Shown here piece after piece: positions 1 through 7,597 of a stretch of DNA of 16,724 nucleotides. This DNA comes from Bacteroidales bacterium UBA1217 (GTDB lineage: Bacteria; Bacteroidota; Bacteroidia; Bacteroidales; P3). Below the pieces are notes generated by a model, which saw nothing but the letters and a program-made list of their open reading frames with translations, made no database searches and had not been told where the DNA came from. Location of the stretch: positions 46,310-63,033 of the forward strand of contig DBXH01000009.1 of NCBI GenBank assembly GCA_002309335.1, read 5' to 3'. Within the stretch, counting starts at the first letter, position 1; every line of letters begins with the position of its first letter. Made by a program: the position numbers and the translations under genes.

Positions 1-326
1 CCACGGTACTCGATACCGTCGAACATACGACCCAGAACGCGGGCGGTGTCCTTCATACTCTCCTTGATACCAATCTGACTACCGGTAGGACCGAGATAGG
101 TCACGTGTGCACCCTGATCCTTGGCGCCAACCTCGAAAGCACAACGTGTGCGAGTCGAAGTCTTTTCGAAAATCAGAGCGATGTTCTTGCCGGTGAGGGT
201 CGGCTTTTCGGTGCCTGCATACTTGGCGCGTTTCAGGTCGCGAGCCAAATCGAGCAGATAATTGAGTTCCTTCGGACTGAAGTCTAAAATCTTCAGAAAA
301 TTGCGGTTTCTTAAATTGTAAGCCAT
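1..326 (-). CDS. arcB: Ornithine carbamoyltransferase, N-terminal part (3' end beyond window)
   Basis: The visible 108 residues are the carbamoyl-phosphate-binding half of an ornithine carbamoyltransferase, a cytoplasmic enzyme that interconverts ornithine plus carbamoyl phosphate and citrulline plus phosphate. The carbamoyl-phosphate motif STRTR is at residues 57-61, followed by a stretch typical of ornithine (not aspartate) transcarbamoylases: VTYLGPTGSQIG, then KES and DTARVLGR. The start is the ATG at 326-324, giving MAYNLRNRNF, the usual family N-terminus. It lies 34 bases after a small secreted-protein gene and in the same direction as carbamate kinase. That suggests the catabolic role (citrulline breakdown for ATP), so the symbol arcB is used. 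An anabolic argF role cannot be excluded, because arcA and the arginine-biosynthesis genes are not in view. The C-terminal ornithine-binding domain lies outside the window. Confidence 0.9.
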   Translation of the reverse strand, partial: MAYNLRNRNFLKILDFSPKELNYLLDLARDLKRAKYAGTEKPTLTGKNIALIFEKTSTRTRCAFEVGAKDQGAHVTYLGPTGSQIGIKESMKDTARVLGRMFDGIEYR

Positions 327-360
327 GATAAATAAAGTTTAGTAAATAAAATTAATAATT

Positions 361-831
361 CTAATTCTTGCTTGGAAATCTGAAATTATATCCTATGTTA
401 ATGCACGGTCCCCAAGCTCCTACACCATCAACATTCACATAAAGTATACCCCCACCAAAATCAAAATTTTTAAAGCTCGGCCCTAATGTGAATCTATGAG
501 CTGGTAAAGCGTAGCCTTCAATCAACAGTAACCCTATATGGTAGTCGAAAAAAGCCGTCCATTTAGTATCAGAGGCGTAGGCTCTAACACCCAACAAGAG
601 TTCCCGATAGGCCAGTCCATCACTTAATTCAAGACCAAATCCAACCGAACCTTGAATCTGAGGGTTGAATTGATAGCCGAACTCAATTGCAACAGCACCA
701 AACAATTCTGGACGAATGGCATAACGGCTTTCCCTCGAAAAGTTAGAGTCAGCCGACTGCGCATAGATATCGACAGTCGAAAGCAACAGTACTTGTAATA
801 AAACGACTACTTTAAAGATTTTTCTTTTCAT
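361..831 (-). CDS. Small secreted barrel-like protein, unknown function
   Basis: This 156-residue protein has a clear signal peptide (MKRKIFK, then a VVVLLQVLLLSTV core, ending IYAQ at about residue 25). The mature part is rich in alternating aromatic/hydrophobic and small residues with regular Gly, for example AIEFGYQF, GSVGFGLEL and INIGYNFRF. That pattern fits amphipathic beta strands of a small outer-membrane beta barrel or barrel-like domain. I recognise no named family. It sits 21 bases downstream of a GldL-like membrane-protein gene and 34 bases upstream of ornithine carbamoyltransferase, all on one strand, so co-transcription with the arc genes is likely. The DNA looks more AT-rich than carbamate kinase, which may mean a different history. 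No catalytic motif is visible. Confidence 0.7.
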   Translation of the reverse strand: MKRKIFKVVVLLQVLLLSTVDIYAQSADSNFSRESRYAIRPELFGAVAIEFGYQFNPQIQGSVGFGLELSDGLAYRELLLGVRAYASDTKWTAFFDYHIGLLLIEGYALPAHRFTLGPSFKNFDFGGGILYVNVDGVGAWGPCINIGYNFRFPSKN

Positions 832-852
832 AACTTTATTAATCTATTATCA

Positions 853-1299
853 TTAATAATCCCTTTCGTCCTCCTCGAATACTTGAATGTCGCGATATTT
901 TCTGTAGTGACGTAAAAAGAACAACCAAGCCACTGCACATATCACAAGAGTGCCGATTCCAATCATCAGCATCTTGCTGCCTCCCGGCCAGTGCATTATT
1001 ACAAACAGAGATCCAATAATTGTCACTGCCGAAGCATAGCCCGTGAGTGTCATTGAGAACTTCCACAATGCTTCCCCCACGTGAAAAGGACAAGGGAATA
1101 TACGCCCCAATAAGAAAGTCACTATGGAGAGCATCCCTGCCCCGGTGATAAGCAGACTATCGCCTGTTTGAACGCCAGACAACTTCATCACTATTCCGAC
1201 AACAAACAGGACTACCCCCGTAACAGCAAGCGTCTTCATAAAAGACCTGAACCGTGGCGAGTTAGCAATCTTGTCTATGGGAGATTGTTGACGTTCCAT
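853..1299 (-). CDS. GldL-like four-helix inner-membrane protein, unknown function
   Basis: This 148-residue protein has four predicted membrane helices (about residues 22-40, 47-66, 86-102 and 107-128), a polar N-terminus and a charged C-terminal tail (FEEDERDY). The two helix pairs look alike. The second contains IMHWPGGSKMLMIGIG, close to the first hairpin of GldL, the inner-membrane motor subunit of type IX secretion/gliding (family pattern: G-x-LF-x-I-x-HW-P-G, then ML-x-IG). The first pair is a more diverged copy (VVGIVMKLSGV, then LLITGAGML). The acidic residue that GldL carries just after the second-helix glycine is not evident in either copy. It therefore looks like a paralogous or duplicated GldL-N fold rather than GldL itself, and the long periplasmic domain of GldL is absent. 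It starts 15 bases after the carbamate kinase stop, so it is probably in that transcript. Confidence 0.72.
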   Translation of the reverse strand: MERQQSPIDKIANSPRFRSFMKTLAVTGVVLFVVGIVMKLSGVQTGDSLLITGAGMLSIVTFLLGRIFPCPFHVGEALWKFSMTLTGYASAVTIIGSLFVIMHWPGGSKMLMIGIGTLVICAVAWLFFLRHYRKYRDIQVFEEDERDY

Positions 1300-1314
1300 A
1301 GGATGTGGAAATAA

Positions 1315-2250
1315 TTATTTTACAATACGGGTGCCACAGTGCGGGTTGTTGAGTTGTCCAGCTTCGGTTATGATGCACTCCTTGCCACCGTTTTCAACAA
1401 ACATTATGGCAGCGCGCACCTTGGGAGCCATCGAGCCTTCGGCAAACTGACCCTCTTCGAGGTACTTCTTGGCCTCAGCAATAGTGACAGTGTCAAGAGC
1501 CTGCTCATTCTCCTTGCGGAAATTGATATAAACCTTAGGTACATCGGTGAGAATGAAGAACTCGTCGGCACCAATCTCAATTGCACACAATGCGCTGGCC
1601 AAGTCCTTGTCGATAACTGCCTCAACGCCTGTCACACGGTCGCTCTCTTCTACCACAGGGATGCCGCCGCCACCGACAGTAACCACAATGTTGCCAGCCT
1701 TGGCCAACTTCTCGACAATCTTGATGTTGTTGATACGCACAGGTCTAGGCGATGCCACCACCTTGCGCCAACCGTTTCCCTTCGGGTCTTCCTTATACTT
1801 GGCGCCCGTCTCGGCAGCAAAAGCTTCAGCCTGTTCCTTCGTATAGTAAGGTCCAACAGGTTTAGTGGGATTCTGGAACATCGGGTCTAGCTTGTTTACG
1901 GCAACCTGTGTAATCAGCGTCACTACATTGCGCTGGATATCGTTGCGAGCCATCACGTTGCGAAGGCCCATTTCAATCAAATAGGCGATAGAACCTTGAG
2001 TTTCAGCTACACAGAAATCCATTGGCATAGCCTCGATGCCCTTGGCGCGGCCTGCTTCGTGCTGAAGCATCACGTTACCCACCTGAGGGCCGTTGCCGTG
2101 ACCAATAACGACATTGTAATTGCGTTTCAACAGATTGCAAAGGCTTTCGCAAGTCTGTTCCACATTTTCAAGTTGTTCTTTGTAGGTGCCTTTCTGACCG
2201 CTACGCAACAGAGCGTTACCGCCAAAAGCAACCACTGCGAGTTTCTTCAT
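1315..2250 (-). CDS. arcC: Carbamate kinase
   Basis: This cytoplasmic 311-residue enzyme, the normal family length, converts carbamoyl phosphate plus ADP to ATP, CO2 and ammonia, the energy-yielding last step of arginine/citrulline fermentation. Family motifs of the amino-acid-kinase fold are present: FGGNALL near residues 9-15, GHGNGPQVGN at 50-59, the phosphate/nucleotide loop TVGGGGIP at 191-198, and DKDLASA at 214-220 with the conserved lysine K215. The start ATG at 2250-2248 gives MKKLAVVAFGGNA, matching family N-termini. It is the first gene of a four-gene minus-strand run ending in ornithine carbamoyltransferase. A good promoter (-7 box at 2320-2313, -33 box at 2343-2340) lies about 60 bases upstream. 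No arginine deiminase gene is visible, so citrulline or carbamoyl phosphate may arise from genes elsewhere. Confidence 0.96.
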   Translation of the reverse strand: MKKLAVVAFGGNALLRSGQKGTYKEQLENVEQTCESLCNLLKRNYNVVIGHGNGPQVGNVMLQHEAGRAKGIEAMPMDFCVAETQGSIAYLIEMGLRNVMARNDIQRNVVTLITQVAVNKLDPMFQNPTKPVGPYYTKEQAEAFAAETGAKYKEDPKGNGWRKVVASPRPVRINNIKIVEKLAKAGNIVVTVGGGGIPVVEESDRVTGVEAVIDKDLASALCAIEIGADEFFILTDVPKVYINFRKENEQALDTVTIAEAKKYLEEGQFAEGSMAPKVRAAIMFVENGGKECIITEAGQLNNPHCGTRIVK

Positions 2251-2312
2251 TTATTGTTTATTTGCTTTTTATTCAATAATTTAACAAATCTTTCCACAAA
2301 GGAAAGAAAATG

Positions 2313-2343
2313 CAAATATACAGACTTTGTGTGATATAGCAAA
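2313..2343 (-). promoter_or_regulatory. Bacteroides-type promoter for the arcC cluster
   Basis: On the minus strand the sequence reads TTTG (2343-2340), a 19-base spacer, then TATATTTG (2320-2313). This matches the Bacteroides housekeeping promoter consensus (-33 TTTG, -7 TAnnTTTG) at its preferred spacing. The implied leader before the carbamate kinase ATG at 2250 is about 55-60 bases. Confidence 0.75.
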
Positions 2344-2453
2344 ATAAAGTTTAATGATTGTCTTTTCCTGCGTCAAATAATTCCCAAAAACATAGTTTGC
2401 ACAATGTATTTTACTCAATATTCATTCTGTTTTGAACGTTTTTTTGATACAAT

Positions 2454-2485
2454 AAAAGGCATCTCAACGCATTGAGATGCCTTTT
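2454..2485 (-). terminator. Hairpin terminator after the M48/outer-membrane-protein genes
   Basis: A perfect 14-base-pair inverted repeat (left arm 2454-2467, right arm 2472-2485) encloses a 4-base loop. The stem core is GGCATCTCAA and the arms end in A and T runs, so the minus-strand transcript ends its stem in UUUU. It lies 24 bases past the stop of the 266-residue gene at 2510. It separates this block from the arcC promoter. The A/T-flanked symmetrical arms may also work from the other strand. Confidence 0.9.
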
Positions 2486-2509
2486 ATAATTGCTGATAAA
2501 TTCAGATTA

Positions 2510-3310
2510 TCAATCAATATTGATGCCAATACCGGCCATTACCGCCCAACTTTTGCGTTTGGTTTCAGCATAGCGGAAACCATAGTCAAGGCCTTTTCTT
2601 ATATCTGAGATATCATCAAAACCGGTATTGAATAATGGGAAACGCATCTGTGCCGTAATTCCAGCATAAAACGTCTCGGTGAAATGGTAATTGACACCTA
2701 TACGTCCCAGCACTCCGATGTCCATATTTGGCATATTAAAGTCGCCACTTGTAACATCGTGCCATTGGTTGGCGGTGGCGTCTTCAATCAAAACACCTGT
2801 AGATGCAACATATTGCTCTGCCTTCGTCTTTCCACCGAAAAGGAATTGAAAATAGGGAGCTGCTGCAAAATCGATGCCGACTTTCTCAACAGGCATGACC
2901 TCGCCCTCAATGCCAAGCTGAATGTCGATAAGGTTGGTTTTGACATCGACAACATAGTCATTGAGTCCGCCGATGGTAGAGGCCTTAAACTCCGCCTCTA
3001 AAGAGTTTTTACTAAAGCCTATTCCAAACATAGCGCCAAATTTAAAATTCTCTGTAATTTCGCGCAAACCGCCGCCTGTAATGAGAAAAGCGAATCCCGG
3101 ACTGTGTTTCAGCGAGGTCGGAGTGACGTCAGTATAACCCCATAAGGAGTTGTCAGCATGCATAAATGTCGGTGTAGAGGTAATGTTTTCAACACCAAAA
3201 TAGACCATTGTCTGACCGCTGTGGTTTGCTGTTCCCGTGTTGTAGAACTGTGCTTGTACCACAGATGCCGAAAGGCAAAATACCAATGCTAAAAGATAGA
3301 TTTTCTTCAT
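2510..3310 (-). CDS. Outer-membrane beta-barrel protein, unknown function
   Basis: This 266-residue protein has a signal peptide (MKKIYLLALVFCLSASVVQAQ) and a mature part made of alternating-residue strands, such as FKFGAMFGIGFS, IGVNYHFTETFYAGITAQMRF and WAVMAGIGINID. The pattern fits an outer-membrane barrel of roughly 10-12 strands (a rough estimate). I recognise no named family beyond the general Bacteroidota outer-membrane-protein type. It is 32 bases downstream of the M48-protease gene and immediately before a strong terminator, so it is the last gene of that transcript. It could be a porin-like protein, an assembly substrate of the protease next door, or a partner. Nothing in the sequence decides between these. 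Confidence 0.75.
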   Translation of the reverse strand: MKKIYLLALVFCLSASVVQAQFYNTGTANHSGQTMVYFGVENITSTPTFMHADNSLWGYTDVTPTSLKHSPGFAFLITGGGLREITENFKFGAMFGIGFSKNSLEAEFKASTIGGLNDYVVDVKTNLIDIQLGIEGEVMPVEKVGIDFAAAPYFQFLFGGKTKAEQYVASTGVLIEDATANQWHDVTSGDFNMPNMDIGVLGRIGVNYHFTETFYAGITAQMRFPLFNTGFDDISDIRKGLDYGFRYAETKRKSWAVMAGIGINID

Positions 3311-3342
3311 ATTATGTTTATTTAAAATTTAAAGGCATAAAT

Positions 3343-6042
3343 TTAAGGTTGGAATCCTATGTTGATACCAAGTCGCATAAGGTTATTCATAAATGTCTGA
3401 ACCTTGGCGTTGTTGGCATCGCTTTCCTTAAGAATATCGTTGCCAAAGAAGAAACCGTATCGGACAAAATAACCGAAAAGCAGGTGGTCGCTGAAGATGT
3501 GGTTGCGTCCAAACTGCAGGTGGATGCCGCCCATATTGGCGTTTACATTATAGGCGTCGGGAGGTACAGGCACGCTGACTCTACCGTAGTCGCCGCCAAA
3601 CTCCCAATAGTAGCCCAACGGAGCGGGATGCTTGTACACACGCCAAGCGAGCGACAGAACAAGATCATTAATATCGTGCGTAGTGTTATTCATCGTAAAC
3701 GACGACGGTATATAGTTCACAGACAAGCGCAAAGCACGGGTACGCTTGACTATGTATTCCATTTCGCCTCCGATACCGAAACTCACGACTGAAGCACGCA
3801 GGAACGATCTTTCACCATCAGTGGGAATAATGTTGCCCAAGCCGATTGTAGGGGTAATAGCGAAATTAAGGCGTGAGCCCATATAGCCAGGAATGCGCGA
3901 GATAGAGTCCTTGTCGATGTGCAGATAGTGGTCATAGATTGCCGAGCGCAGGCGGGCATCTTCGTCGTTGAGGTCATACGTGGAGATATGCTTGGAGAGG
4001 CGTTTGCCCTGCCGGGCGTCAATCTGAACATTATAGACGACGGTTGCCTCCGAATGAGCCACCATTTTATTCAAAGCCATAGGCAACAGCGGTGGAAGCC
4101 ATATATACATCAACGGATTAATATCGGTGCGGTCGGTGATGTTCTCTCGATTCAACACTATGGTCATATTGAGTGTTCCGGCATCATATTTTTTTACGAT
4201 GCGGTCCATCTGCGGCTGCACAGAAAACTGCATATCAAATTCGCCTTTCGTCTGCCAGAACTCACCTACCCACTCGTTGAGGTCGACCCACTCGTTGTAT
4301 CGGTCTGAGTTTTTAATGTTGTGAAGACTCTGGTCGGAAAAATCGATAGAACCTATGCCGGCATTGCTGGCTGCTGCGTTGATGTGGGAATAGAGTTCCG
4401 ACTCTCTACGGTTGGACTTCAGGATATTCAGTTCGCCGCTTTTCTTGCTGATCACATAATAGGTGGGGCAATATACAAGTTGATTTTTGTTGGCAACAGC
4501 GGCGTCGGTCTTATGCTCGGCCGGCTTGCACAGATGCGACTGAAGATAACTGGCAAACGTAGCATCCTTCTGCATCAAGTCGGTAAAGATATAGCTCTGT
4601 TGGTCCGACTTTTGCTGTTTGTTTTTCTTGAGTTTCAGACGCTCATATTTCGACAGGTTTTCCGTATTCACAGTATCTGTCTCATTCTCCGAAGGCGGCT
4701 GCGCCAGGAATGACTCCGGTTTACGGTTATATTTCACATAGAGGTCAGCGAAAATATCGTTCATCATCTCCTCTATCTGCTTGTCTTCAGGAAACTTGAG
4801 ATGACTCAGCCTCAACTGACGGGCGGTTACCAAAGCCAAATCTTCTTTCTTGATGCGGCGGAAAAGGTAGTAGCACTGCTGCACTTCGCCTTCAAAATCC
4901 TTATAGTCGCCCACCACGCTGCTGGTGTTGGTGTAGGTTTTATATTTGGAGAGTCCGTAGAGAGACTGGCACAGAGCCCGTTCCACGTATGCATTGTCGG
5001 GATAGAGACGGCTGAGCAGATAGCAGTCGTAGAAACCTCGCACATATTCGGCATAGATAACATCCTGACGCACACACTCAAAACGTGCCAAAGCCCGCAC
5101 TTGCTCAAACTCATCTTGCGATATAGTCACAAAGCGGCTTCCACCGGTTTTCCCATCCAGAATACGTGCCGTTGCCGTGCGGCGTTTCAGGATGTTGGGG
5201 TGAGTGCTCAACGAATCGTTGTAATCGTCGCGTGCCGTTATGGGGTCGACCGATGTCATAAAACAGTCGGAAGGCAGCTTAAAATATGGCGTATTAAAGT
5301 AGTTGGTGTCAAAAGGCACCTCGTCGAAAGGCAGATAGCCATACTGCAGCACATCGAACACACCTTCCGTCACATCCTTGCTATAGGGACTGCCGATATA
5401 GAACATCTGCAATCCAAGGCTGTCGGCTTCGCTCTCCATCTCGCGCGAGCGGTTGTGATATTTGATAAAGTCACGCATTTCCTGCGTTTCGGCGTCAATA
5501 TCGTCGCTGTCACGTTTGCGGCGCGATATTTCCTCAAGACTGTGTTTACGCAGATAGTGTATTATTTCATGACTGATGACAAAAGCCAGCTGTGCCTCGT
5601 CTTCCACTTGAGCCACAAGGCCGGTGCACACAAACACCATTCCCTGCCCTGTTGCAAAAGCGTTGACATCGGGCGATTTGAGGGTATAGAACCGCAGTTC
5701 CTTGCGCAGCTCAGGATAATCCTTCAACAGCGTGTCGGCTATGCGTTCCACCATTTGTGTGATGGGGTCGCCATACAGAATGCGTCCCGAAACCATAGTG
5801 CGGTTTATCTGGTACGAAGCCTTCAGCACCTTGTCGCGGTTTCGCATCTTGCCGTCGTTGTAATCGCGCACTCGCTGTTTGTCGAGCGTATAAAGCTCTT
5901 CGAGACTGAGTCGCAGATCGGATGGAGTTATTCCTTCCGACTTGATTCCGTCAAAATGATTGAGGTCATATTTCTGCTGTGCTAATGCCGGCAAACAGCA
6001 CATAGCCAGCACCGCAGACAGCAGGACAAAGATTTTCTTCAT
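3343..6042 (-). CDS. Exported M48-family zinc metalloprotease with barrel-like C-terminal region
   Basis: The 899-residue product has a signal peptide (residues 1-21, ending LPALAQ). An M48 peptidase domain follows: zinc site HEIIH at 158-162, third ligand E203 within ESEAD (203-207), and the distal STHP of the family at 279-282. Residues about 330-440 look helical and TPR-like, the layout seen in BepA/LoiP-type periplasmic M48 proteases that police outer-membrane protein assembly. A long polar, Lys-rich stretch (about 450-485) follows. Residues about 720-899 show alternating strands and Gly-aromatic turns like an outer-membrane barrel (for example LLFGYFVRYGFFFGND and LGINIGFQP). That is unusual: typical periplasmic M48 proteins are about 250-500 residues and lack such an extension. 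It follows the 490-residue secreted gene by 14 bases and precedes an outer-membrane-protein gene. All three are probably one transcript. A role in envelope protein turnover is inference. Confidence 0.88.
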   Translation of the reverse strand: MKKIFVLLSAVLAMCCLPALAQQKYDLNHFDGIKSEGITPSDLRLSLEELYTLDKQRVRDYNDGKMRNRDKVLKASYQINRTMVSGRILYGDPITQMVERIADTLLKDYPELRKELRFYTLKSPDVNAFATGQGMVFVCTGLVAQVEDEAQLAFVISHEIIHYLRKHSLEEISRRKRDSDDIDAETQEMRDFIKYHNRSREMESEADSLGLQMFYIGSPYSKDVTEGVFDVLQYGYLPFDEVPFDTNYFNTPYFKLPSDCFMTSVDPITARDDYNDSLSTHPNILKRRTATARILDGKTGGSRFVTISQDEFEQVRALARFECVRQDVIYAEYVRGFYDCYLLSRLYPDNAYVERALCQSLYGLSKYKTYTNTSSVVGDYKDFEGEVQQCYYLFRRIKKEDLALVTARQLRLSHLKFPEDKQIEEMMNDIFADLYVKYNRKPESFLAQPPSENETDTVNTENLSKYERLKLKKNKQQKSDQQSYIFTDLMQKDATFASYLQSHLCKPAEHKTDAAVANKNQLVYCPTYYVISKKSGELNILKSNRRESELYSHINAAASNAGIGSIDFSDQSLHNIKNSDRYNEWVDLNEWVGEFWQTKGEFDMQFSVQPQMDRIVKKYDAGTLNMTIVLNRENITDRTDINPLMYIWLPPLLPMALNKMVAHSEATVVYNVQIDARQGKRLSKHISTYDLNDEDARLRSAIYDHYLHIDKDSISRIPGYMGSRLNFAITPTIGLGNIIPTDGERSFLRASVVSFGIGGEMEYIVKRTRALRLSVNYIPSSFTMNNTTHDINDLVLSLAWRVYKHPAPLGYYWEFGGDYGRVSVPVPPDAYNVNANMGGIHLQFGRNHIFSDHLLFGYFVRYGFFFGNDILKESDANNAKVQTFMNNLMRLGINIGFQP

Positions 6043-6056
6043 AGATGTGTTGTTTG

Positions 6057-7529
6057 CTATTTGAATTTAAGAGTGCAGGCATTCGAACCGAAAGGCTGCG
6101 AAAGGAGCAGAAGATATTCGTTGTCGCTCGTCTTGTGAGGAGCACCGACACATACTGACTTGGAAGGTATTTCAAGACCCTTGCGGCTGATGTTGCCCTG
6201 ATGGTCAATGGTCATCGCCATCAAAATCTGTTTCGAGCGGTCGATTGAAGTCACCGTAGCCGGTTTGTCTGGCTTGGGGGTCAGGTTGACCGGGTCGTCG
6301 ACATAGAACAGCGTGTAGGCATCGCCAGCGGGCACAAGCCTAGTGCGTACACCATTATGAATGCCTGCAGGAGCCTGAACGTCGCGCGGCACCACATTGT
6401 TCCAAGCAATATGGCCATTGTTGTCAATGCGATACATCAGCATTCCGACATAGTCGGTATAAGTGAAAATATAATTCAGGTAATAGTCAAAGCAACGTTC
6501 ATAAACCACCGTAGTACCATCATTGTCATAATGCGAACTGGCAAAACTCAGTTTATCGGTCGAGAGGATTTTCAGTTTCATTCGGCGCGTCACATTGCAT
6601 AGATCACAAATGTTCTCCTTCGTAAATTCAACCTTTTCAAACTTGCTCATCTTCTTGGCCTTGGTGTCATAAACAAGCGAATAGAATCCCGACACCCAGC
6701 GGCCCAAATCGTCCTGCTTCTCACCCTTCAAAAGGCCCGTGCAGTATATTTTGCCGTCGGCATAGCGTACTATCTCCATATTCTGCAAATCGGGCAGCAC
6801 TTCCTTGCAGGTGAAGGCAGTCTCCCGCTCCCCGTCGAGGACAGCAAACTGCAGGCGGGTTTCATCGCTGTTTTTCTGTTTGTAGAAACCGCCGACAATA
6901 ACATCGCCGCTATCGGTAATGAAATAATCGTCAATGACGTCCATACGGAACTCCATACTCCACAACTCTTCCAATTCGGTATCGTACATATTTACAAGCC
7001 ATTCAGCCTCATTATCGTTCACCACAGCCAAAATAACACTCAGCCATTCCTGCGACTGCGACGAGGAGACGAAAGTATAATGTTTGCCGTTCTCGCGGCG
7101 GGCAAACGACACCAACTCCTTGGCTTCGCCTTGAGGTTTGAGTGTGGCGGGGTCGTAGCTGACTTTGAGCACCTTATACTCCGACTTGGTGCTTTCGGTC
7201 ATCAGCATATCTAACGAGTTCTCGTTCAAATAACCGCCATACTGCTGCTGGTCGTCTTTGTCAGACAGCAGCACACGGCCTTGCTCAACGAGGTTGTGGT
7301 CATAGCTCACCAAATAAGGATTCTGCTTGTTCTTTTTACCTTTGACATCCTCGAATCGCATCAAATATATGCGGTCGGCATTACTGCCTATGAAGCCAGT
7401 CTTCTGAACCACTTCGCTTTTTTTGTACGACAAAGCCTTCGATTCCGTTCCGACAGAAAGGCTCCATTCCTGACCCGATGCCATTTGCACAAAGGCCACA
7501 AGCATCAAAAATAACGATAACTTCCTCAT
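6057..7529 (-). CDS. Secreted protein of unknown function, possibly beta-propeller-like
   Basis: This 490-residue protein has a signal peptide (MRKLSLFLMLVAFVQMASGQ) and no lipobox cysteine, so it is probably periplasmic or released. The mature part is a series of short strand-turn-strand stretches with recurring acidic turns and phrases such as YLVSYDHN, LVNMYDTELEELWSMEF, YDTKAKKMSKFEKVEF and MYRIDNNGHIAWNN. This resembles the repeated blades of beta-propeller proteins, though no strict blade motif is visible. I do not recognise a family. It lies 14 bases upstream of the M48 protease and probably shares its transcript, so a substrate-recognition or scaffold role for the protease is possible but unproven. 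A -7-type promoter element at 7579-7572 lies about 45 bases upstream of its ATG. This gene may therefore start its own transcript rather than only continue the sigma operon. Confidence 0.72.
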   Translation of the reverse strand: MRKLSLFLMLVAFVQMASGQEWSLSVGTESKALSYKKSEVVQKTGFIGSNADRIYLMRFEDVKGKKNKQNPYLVSYDHNLVEQGRVLLSDKDDQQQYGGYLNENSLDMLMTESTKSEYKVLKVSYDPATLKPQGEAKELVSFARRENGKHYTFVSSSQSQEWLSVILAVVNDNEAEWLVNMYDTELEELWSMEFRMDVIDDYFITDSGDVIVGGFYKQKNSDETRLQFAVLDGERETAFTCKEVLPDLQNMEIVRYADGKIYCTGLLKGEKQDDLGRWVSGFYSLVYDTKAKKMSKFEKVEFTKENICDLCNVTRRMKLKILSTDKLSFASSHYDNDGTTVVYERCFDYYLNYIFTYTDYVGMLMYRIDNNGHIAWNNVVPRDVQAPAGIHNGVRTRLVPAGDAYTLFYVDDPVNLTPKPDKPATVTSIDRSKQILMAMTIDHQGNISRKGLEIPSKSVCVGAPHKTSDNEYLLLLSQPFGSNACTLKFK

Positions 7530-7571
7530 TTTATGATATTTTATTTATGTAACTATATATTTTTATAATTG

Positions 7572-7579
7572 CAAAGATA
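7572..7579 (-). promoter_or_regulatory. Promoter -7 box upstream of the secreted-protein/M48 operon
   Basis: The minus strand reads TATCTTTG, an exact match to the Bacteroides -7 consensus TAnnTTTG, inside the 68-base gap between the anti-sigma-position gene and the 490-residue gene. No TTTG is seen at the ideal -33 spacing (the closest is TTTA, 22 bases upstream), so strength is uncertain or an activator may help. Confidence 0.5.
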
Positions 7580-7597
7580 ATATTTTTTTTGATTATT

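Noticed and set aside
839..1093. 84-residue minus-strand frame overlapping the GldL-like gene
   Set aside because: It overlaps a better gene with clear membrane helices and has no supported start or domain.
4801..5985. 394-residue open frame on the plus strand inside the M48 gene
   Set aside because: It is fully antisense to the well-supported protease, has no recognisable domain, and its composition mirrors the codons of the real gene.
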